Shown here: piece after piece, positions 33,098 through 43,246 of the stretch
Numbering within the stretch: the first letter of the stretch is position 1
Layout of the letters: each line of letters starts with the position of its first letter
DNA from: Ophiura sarsii
Taxonomy: Eukaryota > Echinodermata > Ophiuroidea > Amphilepidida > Ophiuridae
Assembly: GCA_035610835.1 (NCBI GenBank)
Contig: CM069455.1
Span: forward strand, 35,917,596 to 35,981,595
DNA: 64,000 nucleotides
Direction of reading: 5' to 3'
Translations under genes and position numbers: made by a program
Notes under the pieces: generated by a model
What the model was told of the DNA's origin: nothing
Database searches by the model: none
What the model saw: the letters and a program-made list of their open reading frames with translations, nothing else

Positions 33098-35536
33098 ATG
33101 GGAGATTTCAATGCCCGGGTTGGCAAGGACAACTACAAGTTCTCTTACCATGAAAGAACCAACAGAAATGGAGAAATACTTCACAATTTGGCAATGGAAA
33201 ACGATCTCACTATAACAAATGTCTGTTTCAGAAAGAAAGCTGCCAGGCTCTGGACATGTAACTTGCCATCTGGTTTTAAAGCTCAACTGGGCTACATACT
33301 AGTAAGAAGGAAATGGAGGAATAGCGTAACCAACTCTTGTGCATTCAACTCATTTGCTAGGGCGGGATCAGATCATCGCATTGTAACAGCGAAGGTACGA
33401 CTGAGTCTCAGAGCAAATGGGAAAACACCACCAAGGAAAGTAAAATATGATTGGAAACAACTTGTACAGGATGCTGAGCTACAAGATCGTTACACTGTAG
33501 AGGTACGCAACAGATTTAGTGTCTTACACAAGAGCTGTGATGAGAATTCCACATCGGCTTATGAATGTTTCATACAAGCAAACAGGGAAGCAACAGAGAA
33601 ACTGATCCCAAAAGCACCCAAGCGACCCAAAGAAGCCATTTGGAATGACCCTAGGATTGAGGAAGCCAGGAAAGAACTGCAAAAGGCTCAACTCATTGAC
33701 ATCCAGGAGGGATCATGTATATCAAGATCGGAGCTGCAAACTGAGAAGAACCGTCTAAGCAGCACATACCAGATGGTAAATGAAGAGATCCTAGGAAGGA
33801 AGATCAAGCAAGTAGAAAATTCCAACATAAACTGTCAGCATAAAGCATCTTGGGACTTTATCAACGAGATCAGTGGGCGTAAAACAGCTAAAAAGGGACA
33901 GATCAAAGGTGAAACACAGACAGAAAGATTGGAATCCTGGCACACCCACTTCCAGAAACTACTCGGAAATCCCCCTGTCATAACAAATGAGCATGAAGAA
34001 ATAGGTCAATTGTTTCAGGAATTTAACATACGAACAGACGCTTTTGATCAGGAAGAATACAATGCTGCCAAGAAGAATATTACTGAAGGCAAAAGCCCCG
34101 GTGAAGACGAGATCCCACCGGAAATTCTCAAAAGATGTGACCTGGATGATATAATTCTTAACTTCTGCAATGATGCGCTGATAAATGGGAGAAAACCAGA
34201 CCAGTGGTCCATACTAAATCTCATCCCAATTCCAAAGAGTGGAGATTTACGAGAAGGAAAGAACTATAGGGGATCGTCCATTGTAGCAAAAACTTACAAC
34301 AGGCTGCTCCTTAACAGAATTCGACCTCACCTAGACCCGGTTCTACGAATCAATCAAAATGGTTTTCGCCCAGGTAGATCAACAGTGTCTCAAATTCTGG
34401 CATTAAGAAGGATAGTAGAGGAAATTAAGAACAACAACCTCATTGCAGTATTGGTCTTCATAGACTTCAAAAAAGCATTTGATACCGTCCATCGTGGTAA
34501 GATGTTGGATATATTACGAGCCTATGGTGTACCAGAGAGGCTAGTGGCTGCTATTGGACATACATACCAACAAACCAAAGCACATGTTACTTCTCCAGAT
34601 GGCATCACTAAGGACTTCGAAATTCAAGCAGGGGTTCTTCAGGGTGATACACTAGCACCGTTTTTGTTCATAATCATCCTAGACTATGTACTGAGGAAGG
34701 CACTGGCAGGAAAAGAAGAGCAACTAGGCTTCACACTTGTTCCCAGGCAAAGTAGGAGAATAGGGCCGCAGACAATTACAGACCTTGACTTCGCAGACGA
34801 CATTGCTCTCCTTGCTGACAATCTACGGGATGCAGAGGAACTACTACATCCGGTGGAAGCAGCTGCGCTTACAGTTGGTCTTGGGATGAACGCCAAAAAA
34901 ACAAAGGCAATGCTGTACAAAGAAGCTCCAACACCAATTAAAACACTGGATGGTAATGATCTTGAAATTTTCCAAGACTTCAAATACCTTGGTGCCTGGA
35001 TTGCTAGTAGTGAGCAAGATTTCAACATAAGAAAGGCTCAAGCTTGGAAAGCCTGTAACAGCATGACACAAATATGGAACAGTAAACTCCCAAGAAACCT
35101 GAAAATAAAGCTGTTTACCACCACTGTTGAATCTGTTTTGACCTATGGAGCCGAGACTTGGACACTAACAGCTAAAATGAGAAAAGCGCTGGATGGTTGC
35201 TACACTCGCCTCTTAAGAAAAGCACTCAATGTATCATGGCAATCTCACACCACCAACAAAGATCTATATGGGAACCTGCTACCAATATCAGAGAGGCTAA
35301 GACGGAGGAGATTAAAATTTGCCGGCCACTGTGCCAGAAGGGAAGAGGAAGCAGTCTCCAAAGTTCTCCTGTGGCAACCCAAGCATGGACACAAGGCTAG
35401 AGGACCACCACGAAAGAATTACATCAAGCTTTTATCAGAGGATACAGGACTAAATAGGCAGGACATGAAAAACTGCATGCTTGAAAGACCAGTATGGAAG
35501 GCCATCACAGAAGTCCGTCCCTTCGGGACGCCTTAA
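33098..35536 (+). CDS. LINE endonuclease (C-terminal part) and reverse transcriptase
   Basis: 812 residues from the first codon of the element. Residues 1-110 are the endonuclease C-terminus (GDFNARVG at 2-9, SDHRIV near 88-93). A linker of about 200 residues follows. The reverse transcriptase has LIPIPKSGD, GFRPGRST, VFIDFKKAFDT (first catalytic Asp near 456), GVLQGDTLAPFLF, LDFADDIALL (FADD near 565-568) and FKYLGAW. The C-terminal region has LTYGAETWTLT and RLKFAGHCARRE. The enzyme would copy LINE RNA at nicked DNA. No stop or frameshift is seen, but the first half of the nuclease is gone, so this copy is dead. The annotated frame can be read upstream into the G-rich MITE, which is an accident of insertion. 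Exact clade unassigned. Confidence 0.9.
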   Translation: MGDFNARVGKDNYKFSYHERTNRNGEILHNLAMENDLTITNVCFRKKAARLWTCNLPSGFKAQLGYILVRRKWRNSVTNSCAFNSFARAGSDHRIVTAKVRLSLRANGKTPPRKVKYDWKQLVQDAELQDRYTVEVRNRFSVLHKSCDENSTSAYECFIQANREATEKLIPKAPKRPKEAIWNDPRIEEARKELQKAQLIDIQEGSCISRSELQTEKNRLSSTYQMVNEEILGRKIKQVENSNINCQHKASWDFINEISGRKTAKKGQIKGETQTERLESWHTHFQKLLGNPPVITNEHEEIGQLFQEFNIRTDAFDQEEYNAAKKNITEGKSPGEDEIPPEILKRCDLDDIILNFCNDALINGRKPDQWSILNLIPIPKSGDLREGKNYRGSSIVAKTYNRLLLNRIRPHLDPVLRINQNGFRPGRSTVSQILALRRIVEEIKNNNLIAVLVFIDFKKAFDTVHRGKMLDILRAYGVPERLVAAIGHTYQQTKAHVTSPDGITKDFEIQAGVLQGDTLAPFLFIIILDYVLRKALAGKEEQLGFTLVPRQSRRIGPQTITDLDFADDIALLADNLRDAEELLHPVEAAALTVGLGMNAKKTKAMLYKEAPTPIKTLDGNDLEIFQDFKYLGAWIASSEQDFNIRKAQAWKACNSMTQIWNSKLPRNLKIKLFTTTVESVLTYGAETWTLTAKMRKALDGCYTRLLRKALNVSWQSHTTNKDLYGNLLPISERLRRRRLKFAGHCARREEEAVSKVLLWQPKHGHKARGPPRKNYIKLLSEDTGLNRQDMKNCMLERPVWKAITEVRPFGTP

Positions 35537-35554
35537 GCAAGTAAGCAAGTAAGC
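33098..35554 (+). mobile_element. 5'-truncated non-LTR retrotransposon
   Basis: It is inserted in the hAT-like element with target duplication AAATGTA (33091-33097 and 35555-35561). It begins inside the endonuclease at GDFNARVG and ends in a short (AAGCAAGT)n tail, as in many RTE/CR1-like LINEs. The single long frame is intact, so insertion is fairly recent. Confidence 0.9.
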
Positions 35555-35949
35555 AAATGTACTACATGAACAATTTATCGTCCCAATTTTTCCGCTTCTC
35601 CGTCCCATTTTAACAAACAAATTCACACAGTCCAAAAAAAATCGCACAGTCAAAGAAAATCGCACAGTAAATGTACTACATGAACATTTTCTCGTCCCCA
35701 TTTTTCAGCTTCTCCGTCCCCATTTTAGGTGTCCGGGGGGGGGGGGGGGGAGTCTGCCCCCCCCCCCCCCCCTCCCCACTGGCTACGCTACTGTGTGTAA
35801 TGCATTTTATGATACACAATTCACACAGTGATAGGCAATTTACTAGGATCATAAGTTATCTAGTCTTGTTTCATAACTTATCATTAATTGTGTTCGTTCA
35901 ATATAATTGAGTAATGTTTTAAAATGAGTTATTTGATAAATGCTACATA

Positions 35950-36614
35950 CAGGGTGAGTAAAAAAAAAGTGTACTCAACTTCAGCGATTTTTTTTAGAAA
36001 AAGTATTCGTTTGTTTTCGTTGTCTATATACACCGGTATAAAGACAAATTAATTAGCTTTAATATGAATTTTATCTGGTTTAGATTGGTTGAGGGAAACT
36101 TATTTTACACTGTTTTGAATAAAAGTGACCAATTTAACGTCCGAACACGCTTTCCAGATCTTGACCATTATATTTCATAAGATACGACCAATAAAAAATT
36201 ACAATACCGACAGCGAAAGGATCAATTCCTTTGTTATGAAATGATTAAAGTGTGGTAATTGTGTCATAAATAGGCCTTAAAGCTGTCTATTGTTTTGACA
36301 ATTTTGAACAAGTGTATTGTCTACTTAATTCTTTTAATAAACAAGATGTGTAATGCTTTACATCATAATCCTAGTAAACATTATTATTAAGCTCGTTAAG
36401 CTTGAAATTAAAAACCGTGTTTTAGGTGGAAAAACAGCTCCTGTACAGAAATAGTCATATTTACTTAACGGTATCATCAAATAGCGTGATTTTTTTCCAG
36501 ATGGTAGCAAAGAAATGGCGCAATCATTTAAAGTTTTGTTTGCCTTGATTTTGTGGTCAAAAATATTATTTTTGATTTTTTCAATTAGGGTACACTTTTT
36601 TTTGACTCACCCTG
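35950..36614. mobile_element. TA-flanked palindromic element, CAGGGTGAGT family
   Basis: CAGGGTGAGTAAAAAAAAAG and TTTTTTTTGACTCACCCTG are flanked by TA (35948-35949 and 36615-36616). 665 bp, same termini as 16894-17563. No transposase. Confidence 0.85.
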
Positions 36615-36741
36615 TAACTCTCACATATAATTAGGACTGGTATTCATAAAATTCACTGTATGATTTCTATACAGCCGTTTTTAAAAGATAATGGTTTATC
36701 TAACAACTAGAACTGTAACAACAAGAACTGTAACAACTAAC

Positions 36742-37118
36742 TGTTGGAGCGACTGTCGGCAATAACCCCACAGAAATAACAACACTAGGAGGTTCAACAA
36801 CAAGGAGGAACAACATTACAAATAGATCGAACTTTCGCGAACTTGATGACGACGGTACCGTGGTGAGTGTTTACATGTATGCAGCACAACGAAGTATACG
36901 AACGCGTGCGCAAGAGCTCTGGGTGTACAATTCATTGGGATAATATTATTGTATAACTGTATGTATAATTCATCTGGTCATATGAAACATTGTGTATTGT
37001 TATTGTATATACTGTTATTGTCATTATTGGTTCAAGAAATAATCATGATAAATAAATTGTGAAATCTATTTACTGTCTTTTTTATCTTCTTGAATACGAA
37101 TTCAGCATAACAGCTTAG
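36742..37118 (+). repeat. 5' LTR, first part
   Basis: It begins TGTTGGAGCG (TG start), contains AATAAATAAATTGTGAAATC (poly-A signal-like, near 37046) and runs into the TTAA at 37119-37122, where the 9.35-kb element interrupts it. The exact start is inferred from the TG dinucleotide only. Confidence 0.6.
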
Positions 37119-37271
37119 TTAAAGGGACACTAAGAGATGTGTTGGAGGCAGCGCCCTCAATAATGATAAAAACTGAGATTAGTTTATTTTTATAATTGTA
37201 TTACATGTATGAACTTACACCTATAAGGATTAAGAAAAATAAGCTCTCTTTGTACACGAAAACGTCGATTC

Positions 37272-37303
37272 AAAAATGCTGGTCCCGCGGGACCAGCATT
37301 TTT
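37272..37303. repeat. Perfect 32-bp palindrome
   Basis: AAAAATGCTGGTCCCG and its exact complement, no spacer. It lies about 150 bp inside the left end of the TTAA element. Confidence 0.9.
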
Positions 37304-37482
37304 ATTCCTGATCTCCTCAATTTAGGACATAGCGCCAACTTGTGTCGTGTATTTTCAACCTGAAATTTCCCACAATGCCTCAGTAAAGGTCAATTTTACC
37401 AAACCAAAAGGCGAACCGTAACATTACGAAACGAAATCAAATGGACAAAACCAAGCTGTAAAAAGATCGATTTGAACAGAAA

Positions 37483-37623
37483 ATGAGCGATAATCAGAAG
37501 AGGAAGAGGGTAAAAGGGAACCCGTTTACCCCGACAACGAAACGGGCGAGGAGAAGTGATGCCCGGAAACGATATAATGAACAATCATCACCGAATCAGG
37601 CGAATGATGGTCCCTTTATTTGA
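37483..37623 (+). CDS. Short basic frame near left end of TTAA element
   Basis: 46 codons starting MSDNQKRKRVKGNPFTPTTK, followed by RARRSDARKR: strongly basic, like a nuclear localisation segment. A second open stretch (about 37625-37705, FVANEFEAIKQEMN...) in a shifted frame ends at a good donor (GTAAGT). Together they resemble a decayed 5' exon of a transposase or nuclear protein. No family is recognised. Confidence 0.3.
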   Translation: MSDNQKRKRVKGNPFTPTTKRARRSDARKRYNEQSSPNQANDGPFI

Positions 37624-37709
37624 CGTTCGTTGCTAATGAATTTGAAGCAATCAAACAAGAGATGAACGCTACTACAGTCAAATGCAGATGTCATGAGAAT
37701 TCTAATAGA

Positions 37710-38476
37710 TGCGTAAGTAAATTTTATCACTTGGTTTGCAAAGTGCGATACCTCGTTGATTTTTCGCATAAATTATAGGCATGATCATAAAATCTTGAAC
37801 ATAAAATATCTCTTTGAAAATGGAATAGCAATCCTGGGCCTAATAATAGTCTAGATAAGATAGGCCTAATAAAAGTAAAAGCTAAGGCTAAGCCTATAAT
37901 ACTCCATAGCCTACTAATAGGTGAGCCCGGAGTGATGTCACATGCCGTTGACCATAAACTATATGAATTCAAACAAATTCAGATTGCACCATCGCCAAAA
38001 CGGCAAAAATTTAACCCTTTTCGTACTCCTGTGAAATGTTACCATCGAACAGAATATTTGACAAAGTAATTCCTCTACATGAGTCATGTATGTTATCATA
38101 ATATTAACACATAATGCAAGTTTTTACATGTTTTTTACAGGTCAACGTCTGAAAATCGAGTGAAACATTTTACGAATTTCGGAAATATTGCTCATGTAAA
38201 CAACGGTCGCTTACACAGCCTCACATGGTCACTAGGAACGTTCTTCTGTATTGTCGAGTAGAGCGTAGTAATTGATTTTGATGCTTTGTTGTCAACGGCA
38301 AATTGAAGGTCCGTGCTGACCTATAGCCTCGGTAATAATTGAACGAACATCACGAACGCAGTACGAAGATGAACGCGCCCGGAATATCACGCGAATGTTG
38401 TGCGTGCTTCACCCAATGTAGGCCTACGCGATACGCTGCTTAGTTGTGTTTGTTCAATTATTAATTTCTAGTTCTA
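37710..38476. other. TTAA element interior, nothing recognised
   Basis: No convincing frame or repeat. Confidence 0.4.
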
Positions 38477-38711
38477 TAGTCGTTGTCAGAATACTTCGGC
38501 ACTTTTTTCTGTGACAACTGCGTACAGCGTAAACACGGAAGTGCGTTGTAAAACAGCGTTATCTTTGTGCAGTTCGACGCGTCGCGGCCCCTGTAATCCG
38601 ATTGGCCGCGATCGTATCTAGGGGTCATGAATGTCCCCGCCCACACGCTCACTTAACTAGACGCGCGCATTGGCGGTTTTAAAAAGTGCTGAAGTATTCT
38701 GGCGACGACTA
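38477..38711. mobile_element. TA-flanked MITE with GC-rich centre
   Basis: Termini TAGTCGTTGTCAGAATACTT and AAGTATTCTGGCGACGACTA, TA on both sides (38475-38476 and 38712-38713), 235 bp. The centre (GACGCGTCGCGGCC...) is much richer in G+C than the flanks. Confidence 0.85.
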
Positions 38712-39169
38712 TAGTACAACAAATCATTACTAGTGTTATTTGTCATCAGTTGGTATTATTTATCATAGGGTATTTTGCATGTTTCACTATCTGTCCCCAT
38801 CAGTGTTTTCACTCACCCTATACAAAGGGTGAAATACCCTTCACTTTTGATTTTCAATCTTCAATTTTTTTCTCAAGAGTGACAAATGTTGAAAAATCAT
38901 TGTTTTACTACCCAAAACTCTGAACGACAAATCATACTTAGTACTTAGGACTCCAGCTTCTTGTACATGATGTAGGTGGGTGCTGTTCAATATCTAATCG
39001 CTGCAGTATTATGTACGCTAGGGCTGTGACAATTGAGCGTATTGCCCTGCTACTGCCAGCCCTGCTACTGCTACTGCCAAGAGACATGCTCCCTGCACGC
39101 GGTACTAATATTCAGTCAATTGCGCACTCCTACCAGACGAAAACTTGCATAGGCTTAGACAGTGGGAGT

Positions 39170-39634
39170 CAGTGTTCGAATTAAGGGGAAAAATCAGGTT
39201 AACCGGCGGATAACCATGATATAAAATCACTAAATCAGGTTATCCTGCCAACATTTTTGGTTATCCGCCGAAGTCAAGATTTCTCGGGAATTTCAGAGGT
39301 ATACGAAACGAAAAAGCACATTTAATCTTATTCTTATACCACACGACACATTCTAAAATATATATAAATTCAGTAAATTAACATTTAATATATAAATTCA
39401 GTAAATTAACATTTAATATGGGAAGAGAAGTGTTGCTTGTAATTTCTTAACTTCTTGGGAAGAGAAGTGTTGCTTGTAACTTCTTAACGAAGCATCGTAT
39501 ACGAAGAAACTACAACAACAACAAAAAAAGTTTTTTTGGTTGGCGTCCGACGGATAACCAGCATTGAATTTTAGGTTTTCCGGCGGCCATTTTGGGCGTA
39601 AAAAAGCCCGGATTACCACTTAAATCGAACACTG
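39170..39634. mobile_element. hAT-like MITE, CAGTGTTCGAATTAAG family
   Basis: An 8-bp duplication GTGGGAGT lies at 39162-39169 and 39635-39642. Termini are CAGTGTTCGAATTAAG and CTTAAATCGAACACTG. A 47-bp segment (GGGAAGAGAAGTGTTGCTTG...) is tandemly duplicated inside, near 39419-39488. Confidence 0.9.
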
Positions 39635-39717
39635 GTGGGAGTCATACATTTACTGTACGTTTGAGTCAGTCTATGAAGCTGGAATTGGGCAATCATGGAA
39701 TGAAAGCATCTGCTGTC

Positions 39718-40075
39718 AGCTTCAGATATTTTCATCAATATTTTTCACCTTTTCTGACTAAATTTGTCAAACCTTTGCTTCAGATATCATATACCTCAAC
39801 CTATTTCAATTTCCAAGAAATAATGGCTTGAATTTGGATCGCCCTATTCCTGCTACAGCAAAATAATGATGCCGACGCTGTCAATGCTAGTTTTTGTAGC
39901 TAGGGCGATCCAAATTCAAGAAAGTTTTTCTTGATAATTGAAAAAGATCAAGCTATTTAACCAAGGCATGCATACATATTATTTAAGCATTAAATATGAT
40001 CTGAATTGAAGCAAGTTTGGCTATTTTTGTTCAGAAAAGTTGAACAATATTGATGAAAATATCTGACTTCCAGTT
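39718..40075. repeat. Inverted-repeat block
   Basis: The outer arms GCTTCAGATATTTTCATC and GATGAAAATATCTGACTTCC pair. The inner arms TTGAATTTGGATCGCCCT and AGGGCGATCCAAATTCAAG pair. A related block lies at 45360-45760. Confidence 0.7.
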
Positions 40076-40385
40076 GAATAGGATCTTTAGAGCTATGTGT
40101 CAGAGCTAGGCCTCTCCCACTAGTGCAGTCCAACTACTGTTTTCTTTGGTTTCAGCTTAGCTTTGACAGTTCTTATCTGATGTGTACTAAGGCTACATGT
40201 ACATTACATGTATAAGTATCTACACAAAACTATGAATGGAACCCATTCAATTGAGACATCAAGTATTTTAGTAATAATTTAGATACCTATTTCGAACCAT
40301 TGTGTTTGAGCTCCATAGCTTTCGAAGTTATCACGACCCCTCATTCAGCGAGATTTAAATCTCCCTCCGTAACTAAAACCATGGC

Positions 40386-41150
40386 AGGTAGGGTCATTTG
40401 GTCAGGTGGGTTTTTGCTGTTGTTTTTTTCTAAAGAAAATCAAGAATTTTGGGTGAATTTTCAACAATTTGCAACAATCTCAATTTGTTTTAATGTACAT
40501 TTTGTAAAACAAATTCCCCTAAAATGTTTCTATTGTAGTGTAGGTGCATGGTATGGTACACATCAAACCAACACTGGGGTAAGGTACGGCTTGACCTATT
40601 TTGTAGGTCAGGTTCGGTGGTTCGATTCCATCACCAGTAAGATTTACGTGCCTGTGCCCTGTACTTACTTACACTGGATACCATTAGCCGACAGAAAAAA
40701 GTTCTAAAAGCAAACAGACCTCTCAGGTAGGGTCATTCGGCCGGGTGTTTAGGTTAAATTGCTTCCTCAAAATCAAGAATTGTGGGTGATTTTTCAACAA
40801 TTTAAAAAAAAAAATCACAAAAGAAGCCCCTTGAAGCTCGCTCATGGGTTTTCATAATTTTTAAGGCAAAGATTCAGCATTCTGAAGCAAGAAAAATTAA
40901 GGTGGTTCGAGATCCATTATAATATTGAAACCTGTATAAAAAATGAGTGCGAGCAAAAATAAAATCAGTTTACAATCTTGCATGTACAGTCTTCTATTGC
41001 AAGCGATCCAAAAGTTGGTGGGGAAATGGGCATGGCAGAAAATAATATTTTGTTTCTGGGAACTTTCTAAATAATGTGTCAATAAGGGTCAGTCGGTCAG
41101 GCGTGTTTTGTTTTTTGTTTACAAACATTTAGGGAATTTTGGGGCCATTT
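40386..41150 (+). repeat. Three direct copies of a GGTAGGGTCATTYGG unit
   Basis: Similar segments start near 40386, 40731 and 41084 (AGGTAGGGTCATTTGGTCAGG and variants, then AATCAAGAATTNTGGGTGA), roughly 350 bp apart. The intervening sequence is not conserved. No frame. Confidence 0.5.
40535..40700 (+). mobile_element. tRNA-derived SINE, family 2
   Basis: A B-box-like GGTTCGATTCC at 40619-40629 follows a tRNA-like stretch (GTAGGTGCATGG...). A second copy in reverse at 43056-43205 matches across TGGGGTAAGGTAC, GCTTGACCTA and GATTCCATCACCAG. RNA polymerase III would transcribe it. Confidence 0.65.
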
Positions 41151-41364
41151 TCAAAAAATTGTAAATTAAAAAAAAAAGCTAACAAAATTATTTGGGAGTC
41201 CATAAAACGACATATTTTGGGTTCAGGGCCTATCAGGGGCATAGCCCTGGAAACTAGTAACATTTAGCCATGGTGGCGCCTGCATCTACATTTTTGTGTA
41301 GAGAACCATGATGAAACTGACTTGGGCAGGGGAGGGGGCTATACGGAGTCGGGATTATCGGGCT

Positions 41365-41557
41365 AACAAAATTGAAAGGAAGGGAAGAAGAAAGTGAAGA
41401 GAAAAGGAAAAGGAAAGAGAAAAACGAAGTGTAGGTAGGAAGGAAAGAGGGGGAAGGAAAAGAGTATTTTAGATAGATGATAAGGAAGGGAAAATAAATG
41501 AGTGGAAAGAAGTGAAAATCAAAAAGAAACTTGACTTGGAGAAGAGAAGAGATTTAA
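41365..41557 (+). repeat. Polypurine tract
   Basis: About 190 bases of almost uninterrupted A/G on the + strand, for example GAAAGGAAGGGAAGAAGAAA. Capable in principle of triplex formation. No gene. Confidence 0.75.
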
Positions 41558-41916
41558 AGGTAGATGTTCTGACTGCTGGCCCGATTTTCAACTTGATGTT
41601 TTCTATTTGACATGGAAGGTCATCATTAGATTTGTCACATTCCAAAGTTTGAGTTGCATTTAACTCAAATTTTAGAAGCACAAGGTCACAAAAAATGTGC
41701 CCATCAAGTAGTACACAAACTGGCTGGTAGTTTACCACCTTTGGCAGTAATTTACGGTATTTACCACCTTTTAGCCTATAATTTTTAAATCGAACATTTC
41801 TGGCCTCTAAGATTTTACAGACATAATGAGAAAAATATAGGGATTCTTCTGATATCAAAATATCTTGATGTGAAAAAAACACCATAGCCCCCAAAAAGTG
41901 ATCGGAACATACACCT
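41558..41916. mobile_element. TTAA-flanked MITE, sister of 27641-27998
   Basis: TTAA at 41554-41557 and 41917-41920, termini AGGTAGATGTTCTGA and TGATCGGAACATACACCT. It shares its body with the 27.6-kb copy, with a short internal expansion around TACGGTATTTACCACCTT. Confidence 0.85.
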
Positions 41917-41990
41917 TTAACCATCCAAACACTTTTAAGCATGCAGTGCATTACGTAACTTCAGTGACTTTCATCAAGGTGATCATAATA

Positions 41991-42646
41991 GAGCGTGTTT
42001 CTACTGGGGGAACTTAACACCCGGTAATTACTGTTAAGTTGCCCAGTAGAAACAGCCAGATAACGGTAATTAAGTTTTGTAACCGCAAAAATCTTCACAA
42101 ACCAGGTTTGTTACCGATAATACATGGTAACTTTTCCAGTAGAAACAGCTACCCGTTTAATCTCAACGTGAAGTTCTGTTCTGTGACCCCGACGTATACA
42201 GGTACATGCTGGAATCTACCCATTGTGAGGCATTCTTTTTCAGGTGGGGCAGCATTGTTGGGTATAACAAAAGGTAAAATGTCATGGCCCATCGACTAGG
42301 ATCGATCAACTTAGCGGTAACATTTCGCGAGTAGAATCAAGGGGATTAAAAAGTTAGCGTTAAAATGTACCATTAAAACTTACCGTTAACTTTGCCAGGG
42401 GTGTGAGAGGCCACAAATAAAAAAGAGGAAAACAGACAAAAACAGGGTAAAATTGGGTAAAAATATAAAAGGATCAGAAAACTGATACAAGAGGATATTT
42501 TGAAAATAAAAATATGGGTAAAAATGCCAAATATGGGCTGAAAAGAAAAGAAAAGGCTGACATATAAAAATGTAACAAAAGAGGAAATCAGCTAATAAGA
42601 GACCCTCTCACGCCCCTGCTTGCACTGCCCCAGTAGAAACACGCTC
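41991..42646. mobile_element. Inverted-repeat element, GAGCGTGTTTCTACTGGG family
   Basis: Termini GAGCGTGTTTCTACTGGGG and CCCCAGTAGAAACACGCTC. Further internal CCAGTAGAAACAG copies occur near 42040 and 42136. 656 bp, no transposase. The target duplication is not certain. Confidence 0.7.
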
Positions 42647-42845
42647 ATAGGACCGGGTAGGGGATCCCCTCCCCTTTGACTTTGGGTGAATTGCGCCTAC
42701 ATGTATTTGAAAAATCTAAGGGATGATTCACTTTTCCCCATCTAAATGGCAATTGCCAATTTGCCCCATGCCTGGTTTGATGATGGGCAATTTAGTATTA
42801 AAATGGCAAAATGGACACAGGCTGTATTACGAGGCGAATAGCATT

Positions 42846-43053
42846 GGCAGCCGTGGTGTAGTGGAATGTAGATTGGCTTTGGTGCAGAAGGTCTGTGGTT
42901 CAAATCCGGGGGGGGGGGGGGGGGGGTCGACTCCGGTGACCTTTCCGGTGAATTTTCTCAGAGGGAAAACAATCTATTGCCTTTTGCCTTGTGGTGTTAT
43001 AGAGTTAGGGTTAAGATTCAATCGGGAAAATAAGTCAAAATAAAAATAAAAAT
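42846..43053 (+). mobile_element. tRNA-derived SINE, family 1
   Basis: A-box TGGTGTAGTGG at 42854-42864 and B-box GGTTCAAATCC at 42897-42907 are correctly spaced. A G-run follows and the tail is (AAAAT)n. It is pol III-type, not a functional tRNA, because no cloverleaf closes. Confidence 0.8.
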
Positions 43054-43055
43054 AG

Positions 43056-43205
43056 GTAGCCAGTGTCAGTACAGACAGGCACATACAATTTACTGGTGAT
43101 GGAATCGAACCAACAAACTTAACCTACATAACATAGGTCAAGCTGTACCTTACCCCAGTACGATTTGATGTGCGCCATGCACCTAAACTACATACCAAGC
43201 AGAGA
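43056..43205 (-). mobile_element. tRNA-derived SINE, family 2, reverse copy
   Basis: B-box GGTTCGATTCC on the minus strand (43101-43111), with the same body as 40535-40700. Confidence 0.65.
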
Positions 43206-43246
43206 TCTATAATTTGGGGACCAACAAAACCCTGTTCTCAGGTCAG

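Larger units (their letters stand above)
32837..35793. mobile_element. hAT-like element, split by a LINE
   Basis: Termini are CAGGCGCGTAGCCAGC and CACTGGCTACGCTACTG. The 8-bp target duplication TGTGTAAT is at 32829-32836 and 35794-35801, the length typical of hAT. Long G-runs lie near the left end and C-runs near the right. Inner TCGCACAGTC-type repeats are shared with 60688-61181. Without the LINE the element is about 500 bp and has no transposase. Confidence 0.9.

Noticed and set aside
36742..36860. Exon-like open stretch ending in GTGAGTG
   Set aside because: It lies in the reconstructed LTR and encodes nothing recognisable.
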